A stretch of 64,000 bases of DNA from positions 23,460-87,459 of the forward strand of contig JAQBNU010000013.1 in assembly GCA_028288365.1 (NCBI GenBank), in the 5' to 3' direction. The position numbers were made by a program, and so were the translations under genes. Shown here piece by piece: positions 48,657 to 57,592 of this stretch (positions within the stretch are counted from its first letter, which is position 1; each line of letters begins with the position of its first letter). The DNA comes from Chitinophagaceae bacterium (lineage in GTDB: Bacteria > Bacteroidota > Bacteroidia > Cytophagales > Cytophagaceae). Below the pieces are notes generated by a model, which was given only the letters and a program-made list of their open reading frames with translations, ran no database searches and was not told the origin of the DNA.

Positions 48657-49085
48657 TTATTTAATTTCTATCAACTTATTCAATACCGGCAAAACCTTGG
48701 CCAATAATTCTTTCTCTTTATCAGTAAGTGTTCTTTCAATCTCATTCTTCAGCCATTCATCCTTTTCGTATAGATTTTTCTCTACCAATTTTTTCCCGAC
48801 AGCAGTGAGAGAAATACCCACCTTACGTTTGTCTTCTTTAGACGGTGTCCTTTTGATGACACGCTGTGCTTCCATTTTAGATAAGATCTGTGACATCGAT
48901 TGCGTAGTGATACGCGTCAGTGCGGCAAGTTCTGTAGGCAACAAAGTGGGATTGCGAAACAAATGCCCTATGGTTTCCAACTCCGTCATAGAGTATGCTC
49001 CTGCCGCAGAGGTCTGTTTGCGTAGCCCTTTGTGCAAAGCAGCAATCACAGATCTTAAAGAAGACGACAATTCAGCGGAATCCAT
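48657..49085 (-). CDS. MarR-family transcriptional regulator
   Basis: 142 residues from the ATG at 49085; an in-frame start at 49127 would lie upstream of the expected transcription start and is rejected. Winged helix-turn-helix: 'MTELETIGHLFRNPTLLPTELAALTRITTQSMSQILSKMEAQRVIKRTPSKEDKRKVGISLTAVGKKLVEK', the standard MarR core with the D-x-R-x-V wing. MarR proteins sense phenolic and similar compounds and repress efflux or detoxification genes. It is the first gene of the operon with the isochorismatase-like and MBL hydrolases and has a clear palindrome at its promoter, so it very likely controls them. Confidence 0.92.
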   Translation of the reverse strand: MDSAELSSSLRSVIAALHKGLRKQTSAAGAYSMTELETIGHLFRNPTLLPTELAALTRITTQSMSQILSKMEAQRVIKRTPSKEDKRKVGISLTAVGKKLVEKNLYEKDEWLKNEIERTLTDKEKELLAKVLPVLNKLIEIK

Positions 49086-49099
49086 ATATGTAGAATAAC

Positions 49100-49145
49100 T
49101 TGTTAGTTTACCTAACAAAATTAACACATATTAAATCCCGTGCAA
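49100..49145 (-). promoter_or_regulatory. marR promoter and operator
   Basis: Minus strand: -33 TTG (49145-49143), 19-base spacer, -7 TAATTTTG (49123-49116). The perfect palindrome TTGTTAG-GTAAA-CTAACAA (49118-49100) covers the -7 edge and start site. Ideal for autorepression by the downstream MarR protein. Confidence 0.78.
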
Positions 49146-49216
49146 GAAAAAGGTGGAAATAATTGAGGAGAAGGTATATTTTTAAAATTGGGGAATTTAA
49201 AAAATATTCTTATACA

Positions 49217-50287
49217 TTATTTTTTAAGGGAAAGAGATTTTACCACCTCAACCCACATCTTCGGTTGAATTTGCTTAGACAGTTCATAACTTCTCTGTCC
49301 CATGATTTTGAGCTCTTCTCTATTTTTAAGATGCATGTTCACTAAAATAGTTTCTAACGCGCGCTCATCATTGGCTTCGAATAAATAACCATTATCTCCT
49401 TGTTTAACAAAAGCAGTAGAAGCCCCACATCTATTGGTTGTAACAATGGGTAATCCCGCAGAGGCCGCTTCGTGTATCACCACCCCCCAAGCTTCTTCAA
49501 TACTTGGCAAACAGAAATATTTTATAGTATTCAACAATAAAACAATTTCATGTTGCGGAAGAAAGGAATGGTATATTACTCCTTCATAATTCAAATCCAA
49601 CTTGTCTTTAAGAGAACCGTCACCAACGATGACGAGTTTTTCCGAAATGGTACGATTGGTATAAAGCTTTTTATGTACGTTGATCAGTGTCTCGATTCCT
49701 TTAATTTTTTCTAACCTTCCCAGAAATAGAATATCTTTGGGATCGTAGTTTCCAGCATTTTTATTCACGTGAAATTTTTCAAACAATGCCGTATCTGCAA
49801 CGTATAGTGGGGAATAAATTTCCTCGTTTCTAAATTTTAATTTCTTTGCATATTCAAATTGAAATAAACCGGGGACCAACATGTAGTCAAAATACCTCCG
49901 GTATAAAAAATAACTCAACGCAATGGCAACCTTCTGTTTCAAACTTCCGGTATATTGATTGTCCGACATGCCGACAACTTTGGTCAATCTCTTTTTTGCC
50001 AACAAAGCAATCTTAAGGTAATCGGCTTCCATTCTTCCTGAAACCAGCAACAGCACTGGATTTAGTTCATCATACAAAGACCTTAATTTATCCTCATTGA
50101 AATCACTCTTTCTATAATAGGTAATGTTCGCATGAGCCGGCTGTTGGTACTTAGTAAGCTTCTTCTCCTTTGCGTAGCAAACAACATGTAAGAAGTAATC
50201 TTCATTATTGTCTACCAAAGAATGAAACGTAGCCACATTGTAGGGCATGACTTCAGCATACAGAATTAAGATGTTTTTTTTCTTCAT
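49217..50287 (-). CDS. Glycosyltransferase, family 4 (GT-B)
   Basis: 356 residues. GT-B fold with the family 4 signature E-x7-E in 'PSIEEAWGVVIHEAASAGLPIVTTNRCGA' and the NDP-sugar region 'ILFLGRLEKIKGIETLINVH' and 'LVIVGDGSLKDKL'. It transfers a sugar onto a lipid, polysaccharide or protein, probably at the cytoplasmic membrane face. No other polysaccharide genes lie in the window, so the acceptor cannot be guessed. It is transcribed alone on the minus strand. Confidence 0.92.
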   Translation of the reverse strand: MKKKNILILYAEVMPYNVATFHSLVDNNEDYFLHVVCYAKEKKLTKYQQPAHANITYYRKSDFNEDKLRSLYDELNPVLLLVSGRMEADYLKIALLAKKRLTKVVGMSDNQYTGSLKQKVAIALSYFLYRRYFDYMLVPGLFQFEYAKKLKFRNEEIYSPLYVADTALFEKFHVNKNAGNYDPKDILFLGRLEKIKGIETLINVHKKLYTNRTISEKLVIVGDGSLKDKLDLNYEGVIYHSFLPQHEIVLLLNTIKYFCLPSIEEAWGVVIHEAASAGLPIVTTNRCGASTAFVKQGDNGYLFEANDERALETILVNMHLKNREELKIMGQRSYELSKQIQPKMWVEVVKSLSLKK

Positions 50288-50465
50288 GTTAAACTATCAA
50301 GCGAATTTGATTTCAATCCGTCCAGCTAAATGATTGAAATTGTACCAAGTCAATCTAACTATTTTATATGGCTCCAATGAATACTTAACTGAAAAATTTA
50401 TGCAGAATGAAGAGTTAATGTTTTAATCTTTGAAAAAAGAATGCAGGATATTTTTTTCGGTAATA

Positions 50466-50813
50466 CTAACTGAGCTTTTTAATCATAGCGAATAACATCA
50501 TAGATAGTTCTTCCGCTTTTTTGTAAAAATCATTGTAATCATCAGATCTAATATTTCCCCTGTCTTTTAATATATCGAAAATAGCTGCGCATTCGAATGC
50601 TGATCCTCGGGCGATTACGTAGAAATTTTTTCGGGCGGGGTTGGTGCTTCTTCCTGTACCTTCGGCAATATTCAAAGGAATACTTAGAGAAGCTCTCTTC
50701 AGTTGATTGGTAATTACTTTATCAATAGATGAATTGGCATAAACATATGACAGAACATCTTGATCAAATAATTTTGCTTTTTGATAAACAGTTAGTTTCT
50801 CAAATTCGAACAT
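50466..50813 (-). CDS. Four-helix bundle protein (23S rRNA intervening-sequence family)
   Basis: 115 residues. Characteristic sequence: 'FEKLTVYQKAKLFDQDV', 'LKRASLSIPLNIAEGTGRSTNPARKNFYVIARGSAFECAAIFDIL', the conserved 'NIAEG' and 'R..F..IARGSA.E' blocks of the S23/IVP four-helix proteins. The family was first found in 23S rRNA intervening sequences of Leptospira but is widespread as free genes; its role is unknown. A heptad-style palindrome and tRNA-Leu lie just upstream. Confidence 0.93.
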   Translation of the reverse strand: MFEFEKLTVYQKAKLFDQDVLSYVYANSSIDKVITNQLKRASLSIPLNIAEGTGRSTNPARKNFYVIARGSAFECAAIFDILKDRGNIRSDDYNDFYKKAEELSMMLFAMIKKLS

Positions 50814-50843
50814 AAAAATAGAGTCGAAATATTATAAAAAATA

Positions 50844-50905
50844 AGTATGGAGTATGGAGCGCGAGTAGAGAGTATTCTCCATACTAGCGTTCCATACTCC
50901 ATACT
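50844..50905. repeat. Heptad-repeat inverted pair (copy d)
   Basis: AGTATGGAGTATGGA (50844-50858) and its exact complement TCCATACTCCATACT (50891-50905), built of the 7-mer GTATGGA repeated. The inner part (50859-50890) pairs partly. It lies between the four-helix gene and tRNA-Leu, at the 3' side of the tRNA. Confidence 0.85.
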
Positions 50906-50911
50906 GTCTTG

Positions 50912-50993
50912 TACCTAGAGTCGGAATCGAACCGACACACCTTTCGGTACACGATTTTGAGTCGTGCGCGTCTACCAGTTCCGCCATCCAGGC
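50912..50993 (-). tRNA. trnL-CAA: tRNA-Leu (anticodon CAA)
   Basis: 82 bases. The acceptor arm pairs GCCTGGA (50993-50987) with TCTAGGT (50919-50913) with G-U pairs. The anticodon stem CACGA/TCGTG has loop CTCAAAA, so the anticodon is CAA for UUG. The T-arm is GTCGG-TTCGATT-CCGAC. A long variable arm (class II) sits between. CCA is not encoded. Confidence 0.93.
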
Positions 50994-51033
50994 ATTCCGT
51001 TTGAACACCACCTTAATTGGGATTAAGGGAGGG

Positions 51034-51065
51034 CAAATCTAAGGAATGGCATTGAATTAAGCAAA
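51034..51065 (-). promoter_or_regulatory. tRNA-Leu promoter
   Basis: Minus strand: -33 TTTG (51065-51062), 20-base spacer, -7 TAGATTTG (51041-51034). It fits the Bacteroidetes consensus and lies 41 bases before the tRNA 5' end. Confidence 0.75.
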
Positions 51066-51235
51066 TGTAAATTTACTGTAAATTTTACCGGCTTATAAGT
51101 CTCTCTGAATAAGTGATTAAGTCTTCCAAAATGCCCTTCACACGTCTGTCTTCCCTTCGATTTTCCTTACCTTAGCCTTTCTTTCAATACTGAATATCGA
51201 ATCTCCACGTTCTACAACCCATAGATGAGCAAAGC

Positions 51236-52105
51236 ATGAACAGATGGATAATCATAACTTGTTGGATTTTTTGGCAGACGTTTTCTGTCTCAACTGTCAA
51301 TGCTCAATCACATCCAGCCGACACTTCTCATTATTACGATTTGCGAAATAAGATCAAAGAGCTGGACGATGAAATCAAATCGGACACCAATGCCATTTAT
51401 CCATACATTGAACGCTCTTACTACAAACAACAAGTCAACGATCACACCGGAGCGATCTGGGATCTGAACAAAGCGCTAAAACTGAATCCAAAGGATTACA
51501 GAGTCTACACCAACCGTGCTTTTTCAGAAGCTCATCTTTTACAATACGAGGCAGCTATTGCAGATTACACGAAGGCTCTTTCTATCAATGAGTTTTTTAC
51601 AGAAGCTTATTATGGAAGAGCCAATACCTATTTCAAATTGAAACAGTACAAGGAAGCCATTGCTGATTACACCACTTGTCTGAAATGGTCGCAGGAAAAA
51701 ACATCCCTCTATTTAGCACGCGCCAATGCAGAGATGGAATTAAAAACATACGAAGCGGCATTGGCCGATTATACATTGGTTATCGAATTGGATCCCCGGA
51801 ATGTCAAGGCCTACAGCAAAAGAGCACAAGTAAAGTATATGCAAAAAGAGTACAACGGTGCACTGCAAGACATTGATATCGCCATAGCACTGGATCATCG
51901 CTATGCGCCGGCTTTTTACCAAAGGGGACTATTAAAAATGGAACTGAACGACTACGAAACCGCACTGTCCGATTTTGACAAATCCATCGCACTCGATCCC
52001 AATCAAGCAGAAGTATACAACAACCGGGCTTTGTCTAATCAGAAACTGGGTAATCATAAAGAAGCTGCAGAAGATTTAAAAAAGGCAGCCGCGCTGAAGA
52101 AATAA
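51236..52105 (+). CDS. Secreted TPR protein
   Basis: 289 residues with a signal peptide (MNRWIIITCWIFWQTFSVSTVNAQ), then about seven tetratricopeptide repeats in the canonical form 'AIADYTKALSINEFFTEAYYGRANTYFKLKQYKEAIADY', spaced 34 residues, to the end. It is exported, probably periplasmic, and mediates protein-protein contacts; the partner is unknown. It is followed by a gap of about 370 bases in which no gene is seen. Confidence 0.9.
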   Translation: MNRWIIITCWIFWQTFSVSTVNAQSHPADTSHYYDLRNKIKELDDEIKSDTNAIYPYIERSYYKQQVNDHTGAIWDLNKALKLNPKDYRVYTNRAFSEAHLLQYEAAIADYTKALSINEFFTEAYYGRANTYFKLKQYKEAIADYTTCLKWSQEKTSLYLARANAEMELKTYEAALADYTLVIELDPRNVKAYSKRAQVKYMQKEYNGALQDIDIAIALDHRYAPAFYQRGLLKMELNDYETALSDFDKSIALDPNQAEVYNNRALSNQKLGNHKEAAEDLKKAAALKK

Positions 52106-52474
52106 TAAAAACTTTCCACTTTCTAATAATCAGCAAAGCTTGGTGCGGCTGGCGTCCACGAAAAGAGCGAATTGAAGGAGATATTCTAATCAATTACTAC
52201 ATGCTTTACAAGGATCCATAATATCTTCTTCAATTAGTTTTGGTGGCTCCCTTTTCTTTTGTTTCTCATGGGTGAGCAAAAGATAGATAAATAAGTTCGT
52301 ATGAAAAACAACCTCTTTATCTATCTACTGTTTAACACTTAACTAATAACTACATCACAATCTCTTTTGGCAAGCTCATCTCCTTTGCCTATATTGATCT
52401 CCAACACATACTCGTTCCCTTTTCGATCAGAACGCGTTACGCTTCAATAATTTGTAAACTCTAAAAGTAAACCA
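52106..52474. other. Intergenic region, no gene seen
   Basis: About 370 bases between the TPR and methyltransferase genes, both plus-strand. No convincing hairpin with T-run, palindrome or small ORF was found. A promoter for the methyltransferase is expected near its end. Confidence 0.4.
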
Positions 52475-53380
52475 ATGGCAGGCAAACAAGACCTCGACTT
52501 CACCTACACTACCATCGACAAAATTTTCCGTTTGAGTATCGGAGAAAAAGCAGATTACAGCGGAGCCAAATACGACGGCGATTTTTCCATGACACTGGAA
52601 GCCGCGCAGAAAGCCAAACATAAATTCATCGCAGACAGCCTTAACATAAAAAAAGACAGTAAAGTATTAGACATGGCTTGCGGTTGGGGACCTTTCTCCA
52701 ATTACATCATCGAAGACCGGGGAGCAAAAAGCATTGGCCTCACATTATCAGAAGGACAAGCAGCAGCTTGCCAAAAAAATGGATTGAATGTCATTGTGAA
52801 AGATTGCCGTTATGTAAAACCAGAAGACTTCGGAACCTTTGATGCCATCGTATGTATAGGAGGTTTGGAACATTTTTGTTCTTTCGAAGAATTTCAAGCG
52901 GGCAAACAAGAAGAAGTATACCGCAATTTTTTCAAAACATTATACGATCTGCTCCCTGTTGGCGGAAGATTTTATATGCAAACGATGGTATTCAGCAAAA
53001 ACATGCTGGATGAAAAAGAGTTCGACATCAATGCGGAAGAAGGTTCTGCACCGAATGTATTAGCCTTGATGGTAAAAGAATTTCCCGGCTCATGGCTTCC
53101 CTACGGCCCGGAGATGGTCATTAGAAATGCCGAACCACTTTTCAAACTGATCTCTCAAAGCAGCGGAAGATTAGATTACATAGAGACCATCGGTCAATGG
53201 AGAAAAAAATTCAGACAGTTTAGCCTGCAAAAATATTTGCTTTACCTTTCACTGATTCCAAAATACTTTACCAACAAAGAATTCCGTGAACTGGTAGCCA
53301 TCTTCAGAGTAAGTCCCAACAGAGTCTGCTTTGAAAAGGAAATCATGGACCATTACCGTTTGGTGTTTGAAAAAGTATAA
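52475..53380 (+). CDS. CFA-synthase-like SAM-dependent methyltransferase
   Basis: 301 residues. Motif I of a class I SAM methyltransferase is clear in 'VLDMACGWGPFSNYIIEDRGAKSIGLTLSEGQ' (about residues 64-95), with the 'VCIGGLEHF' acidic loop following. The N-terminal 'DYSGAKYDGDFSMTLEAAQKAKHKFIAD' and the whole layout resemble cyclopropane-fatty-acid synthases and mycolic-acid cyclopropane synthases; the length is shorter (CFA synthase is about 380), lacking the N-terminal region. It probably methylates a lipid or small acceptor; the product is unknown. It is convergent with the SAM hydrolase gene, an interesting neighbour because that enzyme destroys the co-substrate. Confidence 0.85.
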   Translation: MAGKQDLDFTYTTIDKIFRLSIGEKADYSGAKYDGDFSMTLEAAQKAKHKFIADSLNIKKDSKVLDMACGWGPFSNYIIEDRGAKSIGLTLSEGQAAACQKNGLNVIVKDCRYVKPEDFGTFDAIVCIGGLEHFCSFEEFQAGKQEEVYRNFFKTLYDLLPVGGRFYMQTMVFSKNMLDEKEFDINAEEGSAPNVLALMVKEFPGSWLPYGPEMVIRNAEPLFKLISQSSGRLDYIETIGQWRKKFRQFSLQKYLLYLSLIPKYFTNKEFRELVAIFRVSPNRVCFEKEIMDHYRLVFEKV

Positions 53381-53383
53381 AAC

Positions 53384-53456
53384 AGAGAGATGAGAAATCA
53401 GAGATCGGATAATGAATATTATTTTCTGATCTCTGATTTTGGATCTCTGCTCTCTC
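53384..53456. repeat. Heptad-repeat inverted pair (copy e) between convergent genes
   Basis: The left arm is AGAGAGA, TGAGAAA, TCAGAGA (53384-53404). The right arm is TTCTGAT, CTCTGAT, TTTGGAT, CTCTGCT (53424-53451). It lies exactly between the methyltransferase stop and the SAM hydrolase stop. Confidence 0.8.
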
Positions 53457-54227
53457 TTATATAAAGTCTATATACACCGGACTATCATACCCCATGCCCA
53501 GCAACTGCGCGGCATTGCCATGACGGATAGCAATTTCAAGGTGTCCGCTGCTATTGAAAATCGGTAGGATCTCTCCATCTTCCAGGTGATTGTAAGAATC
53601 AAAAACAGCCGGTGAACTGTAGCGCGAAATGCGAATGAGGAATTGTCTTCCTTCTCGCAGTTTTGTAAAATCTTCTTCGCGTACATTAGAAATCAAATTG
53701 CCATAATTGTCTACATGAATGACATGTCCTGCGATTTGATCTTTTCCTAAACGTACTTGTCGGTTCAACATGCGGTGCAATTCCGCCACCTGTCTTCCTA
53801 CATTGTAGATAGGCGTACCACTAGCAAGGGCTACAGCCGTTTTGGCCATCACTCCTTTTTCTGGAAATACCTTCGAGTAATTGGCATCTTTCAAGATCTC
53901 CACAATGGCTGTAGGATTTTTTTCACTCAACAAAGAAAAGAATCCATTGTCAACGCCTACGAAAAAATGCTCTTCCAGTTTAACCGCTACCAAGCGCTCA
54001 TCACCGGTTATCGGTACATTCACACAAACCAGATGAACTGTTCCCTGCGGAAACTCTCTGAATACAGTTTTTAAGACATACGCAGCATGAGGAATATTGA
54101 AATGTTCGATCTCGTGACTAATGTCAACTACCGGAATAGTATGGTTGATAGACAATATGCGGGCTTTTACAGCGGCCACATACGGGTCTTTAAAACCAAA
54201 ATCCGACATGAAGGTGATTAGCCCCAT
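53457..54227 (-). CDS. SAM hydroxide adenosyltransferase (SAM hydrolase, DUF62)
   Basis: 256 residues. Splits S-adenosylmethionine with water to adenosine and methionine. N-terminal active-site region: 'LITFMSDFGFKDPYVAAVKARILSI' (conserved Ser-Asp-Phe-Gly). Also 'HFFVGVDNGFFSLL' (the conserved Asp-Asn-Gly-Phe block). The C-terminal domain carries 'DNYGNLISNV' and 'FNSSGHLEIAIRHGNAAQLLGM', matching the two-domain fluorinase-like fold. There is no fluorinase-specific loop that I can see, so the hydrolase role is favoured. It runs antiparallel to the methyltransferase and is divergent from phoH. Confidence 0.92.
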   Translation of the reverse strand: MGLITFMSDFGFKDPYVAAVKARILSINHTIPVVDISHEIEHFNIPHAAYVLKTVFREFPQGTVHLVCVNVPITGDERLVAVKLEEHFFVGVDNGFFSLLSEKNPTAIVEILKDANYSKVFPEKGVMAKTAVALASGTPIYNVGRQVAELHRMLNRQVRLGKDQIAGHVIHVDNYGNLISNVREEDFTKLREGRQFLIRISRYSSPAVFDSYNHLEDGEILPIFNSSGHLEIAIRHGNAAQLLGMGYDSPVYIDFI

Positions 54228-54322
54228 AAAAAATAAAGTTTTATTTATGCTTTGGTATGTTATATTGAAGTAAAATTAAGAAATTTATAATCTAATGCAG
54301 GTTTCGGTCTAAAAAAAGCTTG

Positions 54323-54439
54323 TTGCGTGAGGGATAGCAACGGAAAGCCCACAGCGAGGCAATAAGCTGGTTAGTGAACTCAAGAACAATCCGAGCGAGG
54401 ACTTGAAGTGGATAGCCCGACCCGAAGGGACACGCCCAA
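54323..54439. repeat. TTGCGT...ACGC palindromic repeat, copy R4 (long form)
   Basis: About 117 bases beginning TTGCGTGAGGG and ending GGGACACGCCCAA, with GAAAGCCCACAGCGAGG and GCGAGGACTTGAAG inside. It is very close to 18025-18138 in the same orientation. It lies between the SAM hydrolase start and phoH. Together with A+T-rich sequence it fills the 346-base gap (54228-54573), in which no gene is seen. Confidence 0.8.
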
Positions 54440-54573
54440 AAACTTTCATCCGCCTCTTGATCACCGCGCAATAAAATATTACTGTAAGTACCATCAACAT
54501 AAATTTGATTATCTTAATGTTGATGATTTTACATCGCTCAATAAATTTAATCTAACAATCAAATCTAGAAAAC

Positions 54574-55530
54574 TTGATAGAAAAAGTATTTACACTGGAT
54601 GCCATTTCTCCGCTTGATTTCTTGGGTGTAGAAAACAACAACCTCAAAGTCCTTGCGGAAATATTTCCCAATGCAAAACTAGTAGCCCGCGGAAACCAGG
54701 TCAAAGTCATAGCCACCACCATTGAAATCGAACGATTCACAGAGCTCTTCGATACCTTGTTGGAGCACTATGCTCGCTACGGTGCGCTCACTGCCGATTA
54801 CATCAAGTACTACACAAAAGAACAGAAACTAGGTCCAGACGATCCGTCAGGTACAGACGTCATCCTCTTTGGCCACAAAGGCAACGTCATCAAAGCCAAG
54901 TCTGTCAACCAGGCCAAGCTGGTGCAAACCATACAGGAACATGACCTGGCATTTGTTGTTGGACCGGCTGGAACAGGAAAAACATACATTTCTGTTGCAC
55001 TAGCGGTAAGGGCACTTAAACACAAAGAGGTAAAAAAGATCATCATCACCAGACCCGCTGTGGAGGCCGGAGAAAACCTGGGGTTCCTACCGGGCGATCT
55101 AAAGGAAAAGATAGATCCCTACCTGCGTCCCATCTACGACGCACTAGACGATATGCTGCCTCCTGAGAAACAAAAATACTATTACGAAAATCGCATCATA
55201 GAAATTGCTCCTCTTGCCTACATGCGGGGAAGAACATTGCATAATGCTTTTATTTTGCTGGATGAGGCGCAAAATACCACTCCCATGCAAATGAAAATGT
55301 TTTTGACTCGTATGGGTGCCAACAGTAAAATGATTGTCACCGGCGACCGCTCTCAAATCGACTTACCAAAGAGCCAGCGTTCGGGATTAATAGATGCCTT
55401 TGAAACCTTAAAAAAAATAAAGGAGATCGGCTTTATCGAATTGGATAAAACCGACGTTATGAGACATAAGTTGGTAGGCAAAATTATCGGTGCCTATGAA
55501 AAAAAAGCAGCTGAAACCAATGAAAAATAA
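54574..55530 (+). CDS. phoH: PhoH-family ATP-binding protein (TTG start)
   Basis: 318 residues. P-loop ATPase of the PhoH/YbeZ family: Walker A 'GPAGTGKTYISVALAVRAL' (about 130-148), 'IIITRPAVEAGENLGFLPGDLKEKIDPYLRPIYDAL' and Walker B 'FILLDEAQNTT', then 'IVTGDRSQIDLP'. An N-terminal KH-like region precedes. YbeZ-type proteins act in RNA maturation or translation-linked RNA handling. The start is TTG at 54574: an in-frame stop lies at 54553 and no ATG occurs between, and the next Met is far inside the ATPase domain. The last 11 bases overlap the metalloprotease gene. Confidence 0.92.
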   Translation: MIEKVFTLDAISPLDFLGVENNNLKVLAEIFPNAKLVARGNQVKVIATTIEIERFTELFDTLLEHYARYGALTADYIKYYTKEQKLGPDDPSGTDVILFGHKGNVIKAKSVNQAKLVQTIQEHDLAFVVGPAGTGKTYISVALAVRALKHKEVKKIIITRPAVEAGENLGFLPGDLKEKIDPYLRPIYDALDDMLPPEKQKYYYENRIIEIAPLAYMRGRTLHNAFILLDEAQNTTPMQMKMFLTRMGANSKMIVTGDRSQIDLPKSQRSGLIDAFETLKKIKEIGFIELDKTDVMRHKLVGKIIGAYEKKAAETNEK

Positions 55531-57592
55531 ACCGCTCTATTTTTTACTCCTTTTTTGTCTGGCCTTTACTCATGGCATTGTAGCGCAAACTTTACCGGAG
55601 AAGTGCGCCACCATGCAGGTGCAGGAATTTTACGATCTTCAGCACCCTGCCAGAAAAGTACAGCGTGCACTATTTGAACAAAAAATACAACAGCATATTC
55701 TTGCACAAAAGTCAAGACAAAACCGCACCACTTCGGGTACCATATACACCATACCCGTTGTCGTACATGTGATACACAATGTTTCCAGCGGAGCCATTAC
55801 AGGCACTAACATTTCAGATCAACAAATCACCAGTCAGATTGCTGTATTGAATGAAGATTACAGACGACTGAATGCAGATGCGTCCAATACACCTTCCATG
55901 TATCAGCCGGTAGCGGCAGATGTGGAATTTCAATTTTGCCTGGCCGTTAGAAATCCTGCCGGAGACCCTACAACTGGGATCAACAGGATTTATAATCCGC
56001 AAGCAAAATACGAAGCCATCACTGATGATGTACTCATCAAAAGTCAGTCGTACTGGCCAAGCGATCAATACCTCAATATCTGGGTATGTGATTTGGATAA
56101 CGGTGTATTAGGCTACGCGCATTTCCCTAGTGATGCCAGTGACAACGAAGGAAATGCAGAGACCGACGGAGTCGTTATTGACTATGCTGCCTTTGGAAGA
56201 AATTACAGTTCCAGCAGCAAATACAACCTGGGCCGCACAGCGACACATGAGATCGGACATTGGTTTAATCTCATTCACATTTGGGGAGATGAATCTGATT
56301 GTTCGGGAGATGATTTTTGTGCGGACATTCCTCCTTGCTCGGATCTTTATTATGCGGCCAAACCTTCCTGTGTAGCACCTTTCCAATGCAGCAATTGGCG
56401 CATGATCCAGAACTACATGGATTATTCTGATGATGCCTGTATGAACATGTTTACAGCAGATCAACGAGACCGCATGCATGCTGCCATGAATACTGCTCCA
56501 CGAAGAATCTCTATACAAACTTCACTGGGCTGTTGCACGAATTGTTATGTACCTCATGCCAATTTCATTGCTTCAAAAACCACCAACGTATATGCAGGCG
56601 AAACCATCACATTCACTGACCAATCTACCGGAAACATTGACACGTATCAATGGGATTTCGGCAGTGGCGCCGTTCCTGCTACGGCAACGGGTGCAGGACC
56701 TCAACAGGTGATGTACTCTACACCAGGATTAAAAGATGTAACACTGATTGCGATCAGCGCTTATGGGAAAGATACGATCACGAAGGTCAGTTACATTAAT
56801 GTGATTCTACCCACTGCAGATTTTGTAGCTTCTAAAACGAGCAACGTACAACTGAATGAAAAAATCACGTTTACAGATTTGTCTTCCGGACCGATTGATA
56901 CCTACAACTGGGACTTCGGAACAGACGCTGTCCCCGCTACTGCAACAGGCATAGGACCGCATCAGGTCAAATATACCAGTGCAGGATTGAAGACGGTCAC
57001 TTTGAATACAACAAGTCCCTACAGTGCCGATACAAATACGAAAACAAATTACATCTCCGTTGTATTGACACCTCCTACCGCTGATTTCTTTGCTTCCAAA
57101 ACGCGTGGCGTAGTGCTAAATGAAAACATCGTCTTCACTGATTCTTCCATTGGAGACATTGACACCTACGACTGGGATTTTGGAACCGGTGCTATCCCGC
57201 CTACTGCTTCAGGCATTGGTCCACATACGGTAAGTTATTCGAATACTGGCTACAAAGATGTAACGCTTTCTGTTTCGGGGACACAGGGTGCTAACTCTCT
57301 TACAAAAACAAACTATATTTTAGTCGTGAATGAAACGACTTCTGAATTGAATGTGTATCCCAATCCTGGCAAAGATTTAGTGACGTTAAATATGTTGTTT
57401 ACCGATCTCACCAACATTCATTTACTCATCTGTGATCGTATAGGAAGAACGCTTTTAGATGTAGAGCGCTCCGATGTGATCACTTACAATGAAGTCATCA
57501 ATGTCTCGCAATGGGCCGATGGCTTGTACATCATCAAACTATTGAAAGACAATACCAAACTGGCTACTTATAAATTAGACGTATTCAAATAG
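55520..57592 (+). CDS. Cytophagalysin-like M43 zinc metalloprotease with PKD domains and type IX sorting domain
   Basis: 690 residues from the ATG at 55520, which starts the signal peptide (MKNKPLYFLLLFCLAFTHGI); an in-frame ATG at 55490 inside phoH would add ten basic residues. The catalytic domain (about 75-335) has HEIGHWFNLIHIWGD near residues 243-257, the metzincin zinc site with Asn where Gly is usual, and two disulphide-type Cys groups. Three PKD-like beta-sandwich repeats follow (each with the 'YQWDFGSGAVPATATGAGP' pattern), then a T9SS type A sorting domain ('LNVYPNPGKDLVTLNM', 'ADGLYIIKLLKDN'). It digests external proteins, surface-bound or released. Confidence 0.92.
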   Translation: MKNKPLYFLLLFCLAFTHGIVAQTLPEKCATMQVQEFYDLQHPARKVQRALFEQKIQQHILAQKSRQNRTTSGTIYTIPVVVHVIHNVSSGAITGTNISDQQITSQIAVLNEDYRRLNADASNTPSMYQPVAADVEFQFCLAVRNPAGDPTTGINRIYNPQAKYEAITDDVLIKSQSYWPSDQYLNIWVCDLDNGVLGYAHFPSDASDNEGNAETDGVVIDYAAFGRNYSSSSKYNLGRTATHEIGHWFNLIHIWGDESDCSGDDFCADIPPCSDLYYAAKPSCVAPFQCSNWRMIQNYMDYSDDACMNMFTADQRDRMHAAMNTAPRRISIQTSLGCCTNCYVPHANFIASKTTNVYAGETITFTDQSTGNIDTYQWDFGSGAVPATATGAGPQQVMYSTPGLKDVTLIAISAYGKDTITKVSYINVILPTADFVASKTSNVQLNEKITFTDLSSGPIDTYNWDFGTDAVPATATGIGPHQVKYTSAGLKTVTLNTTSPYSADTNTKTNYISVVLTPPTADFFASKTRGVVLNENIVFTDSSIGDIDTYDWDFGTGAIPPTASGIGPHTVSYSNTGYKDVTLSVSGTQGANSLTKTNYILVVNETTSELNVYPNPGKDLVTLNMLFTDLTNIHLLICDRIGRTLLDVERSDVITYNEVINVSQWADGLYIIKLLKDNTKLATYKLDVFK

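Noticed and set aside
54228..54573. Riboswitch (SAM) upstream of phoH or the SAM hydrolase
   Set aside because: The structured sequence there is the R4 dispersed repeat, also found in the RND operon; no SAM-riboswitch core was recognised.
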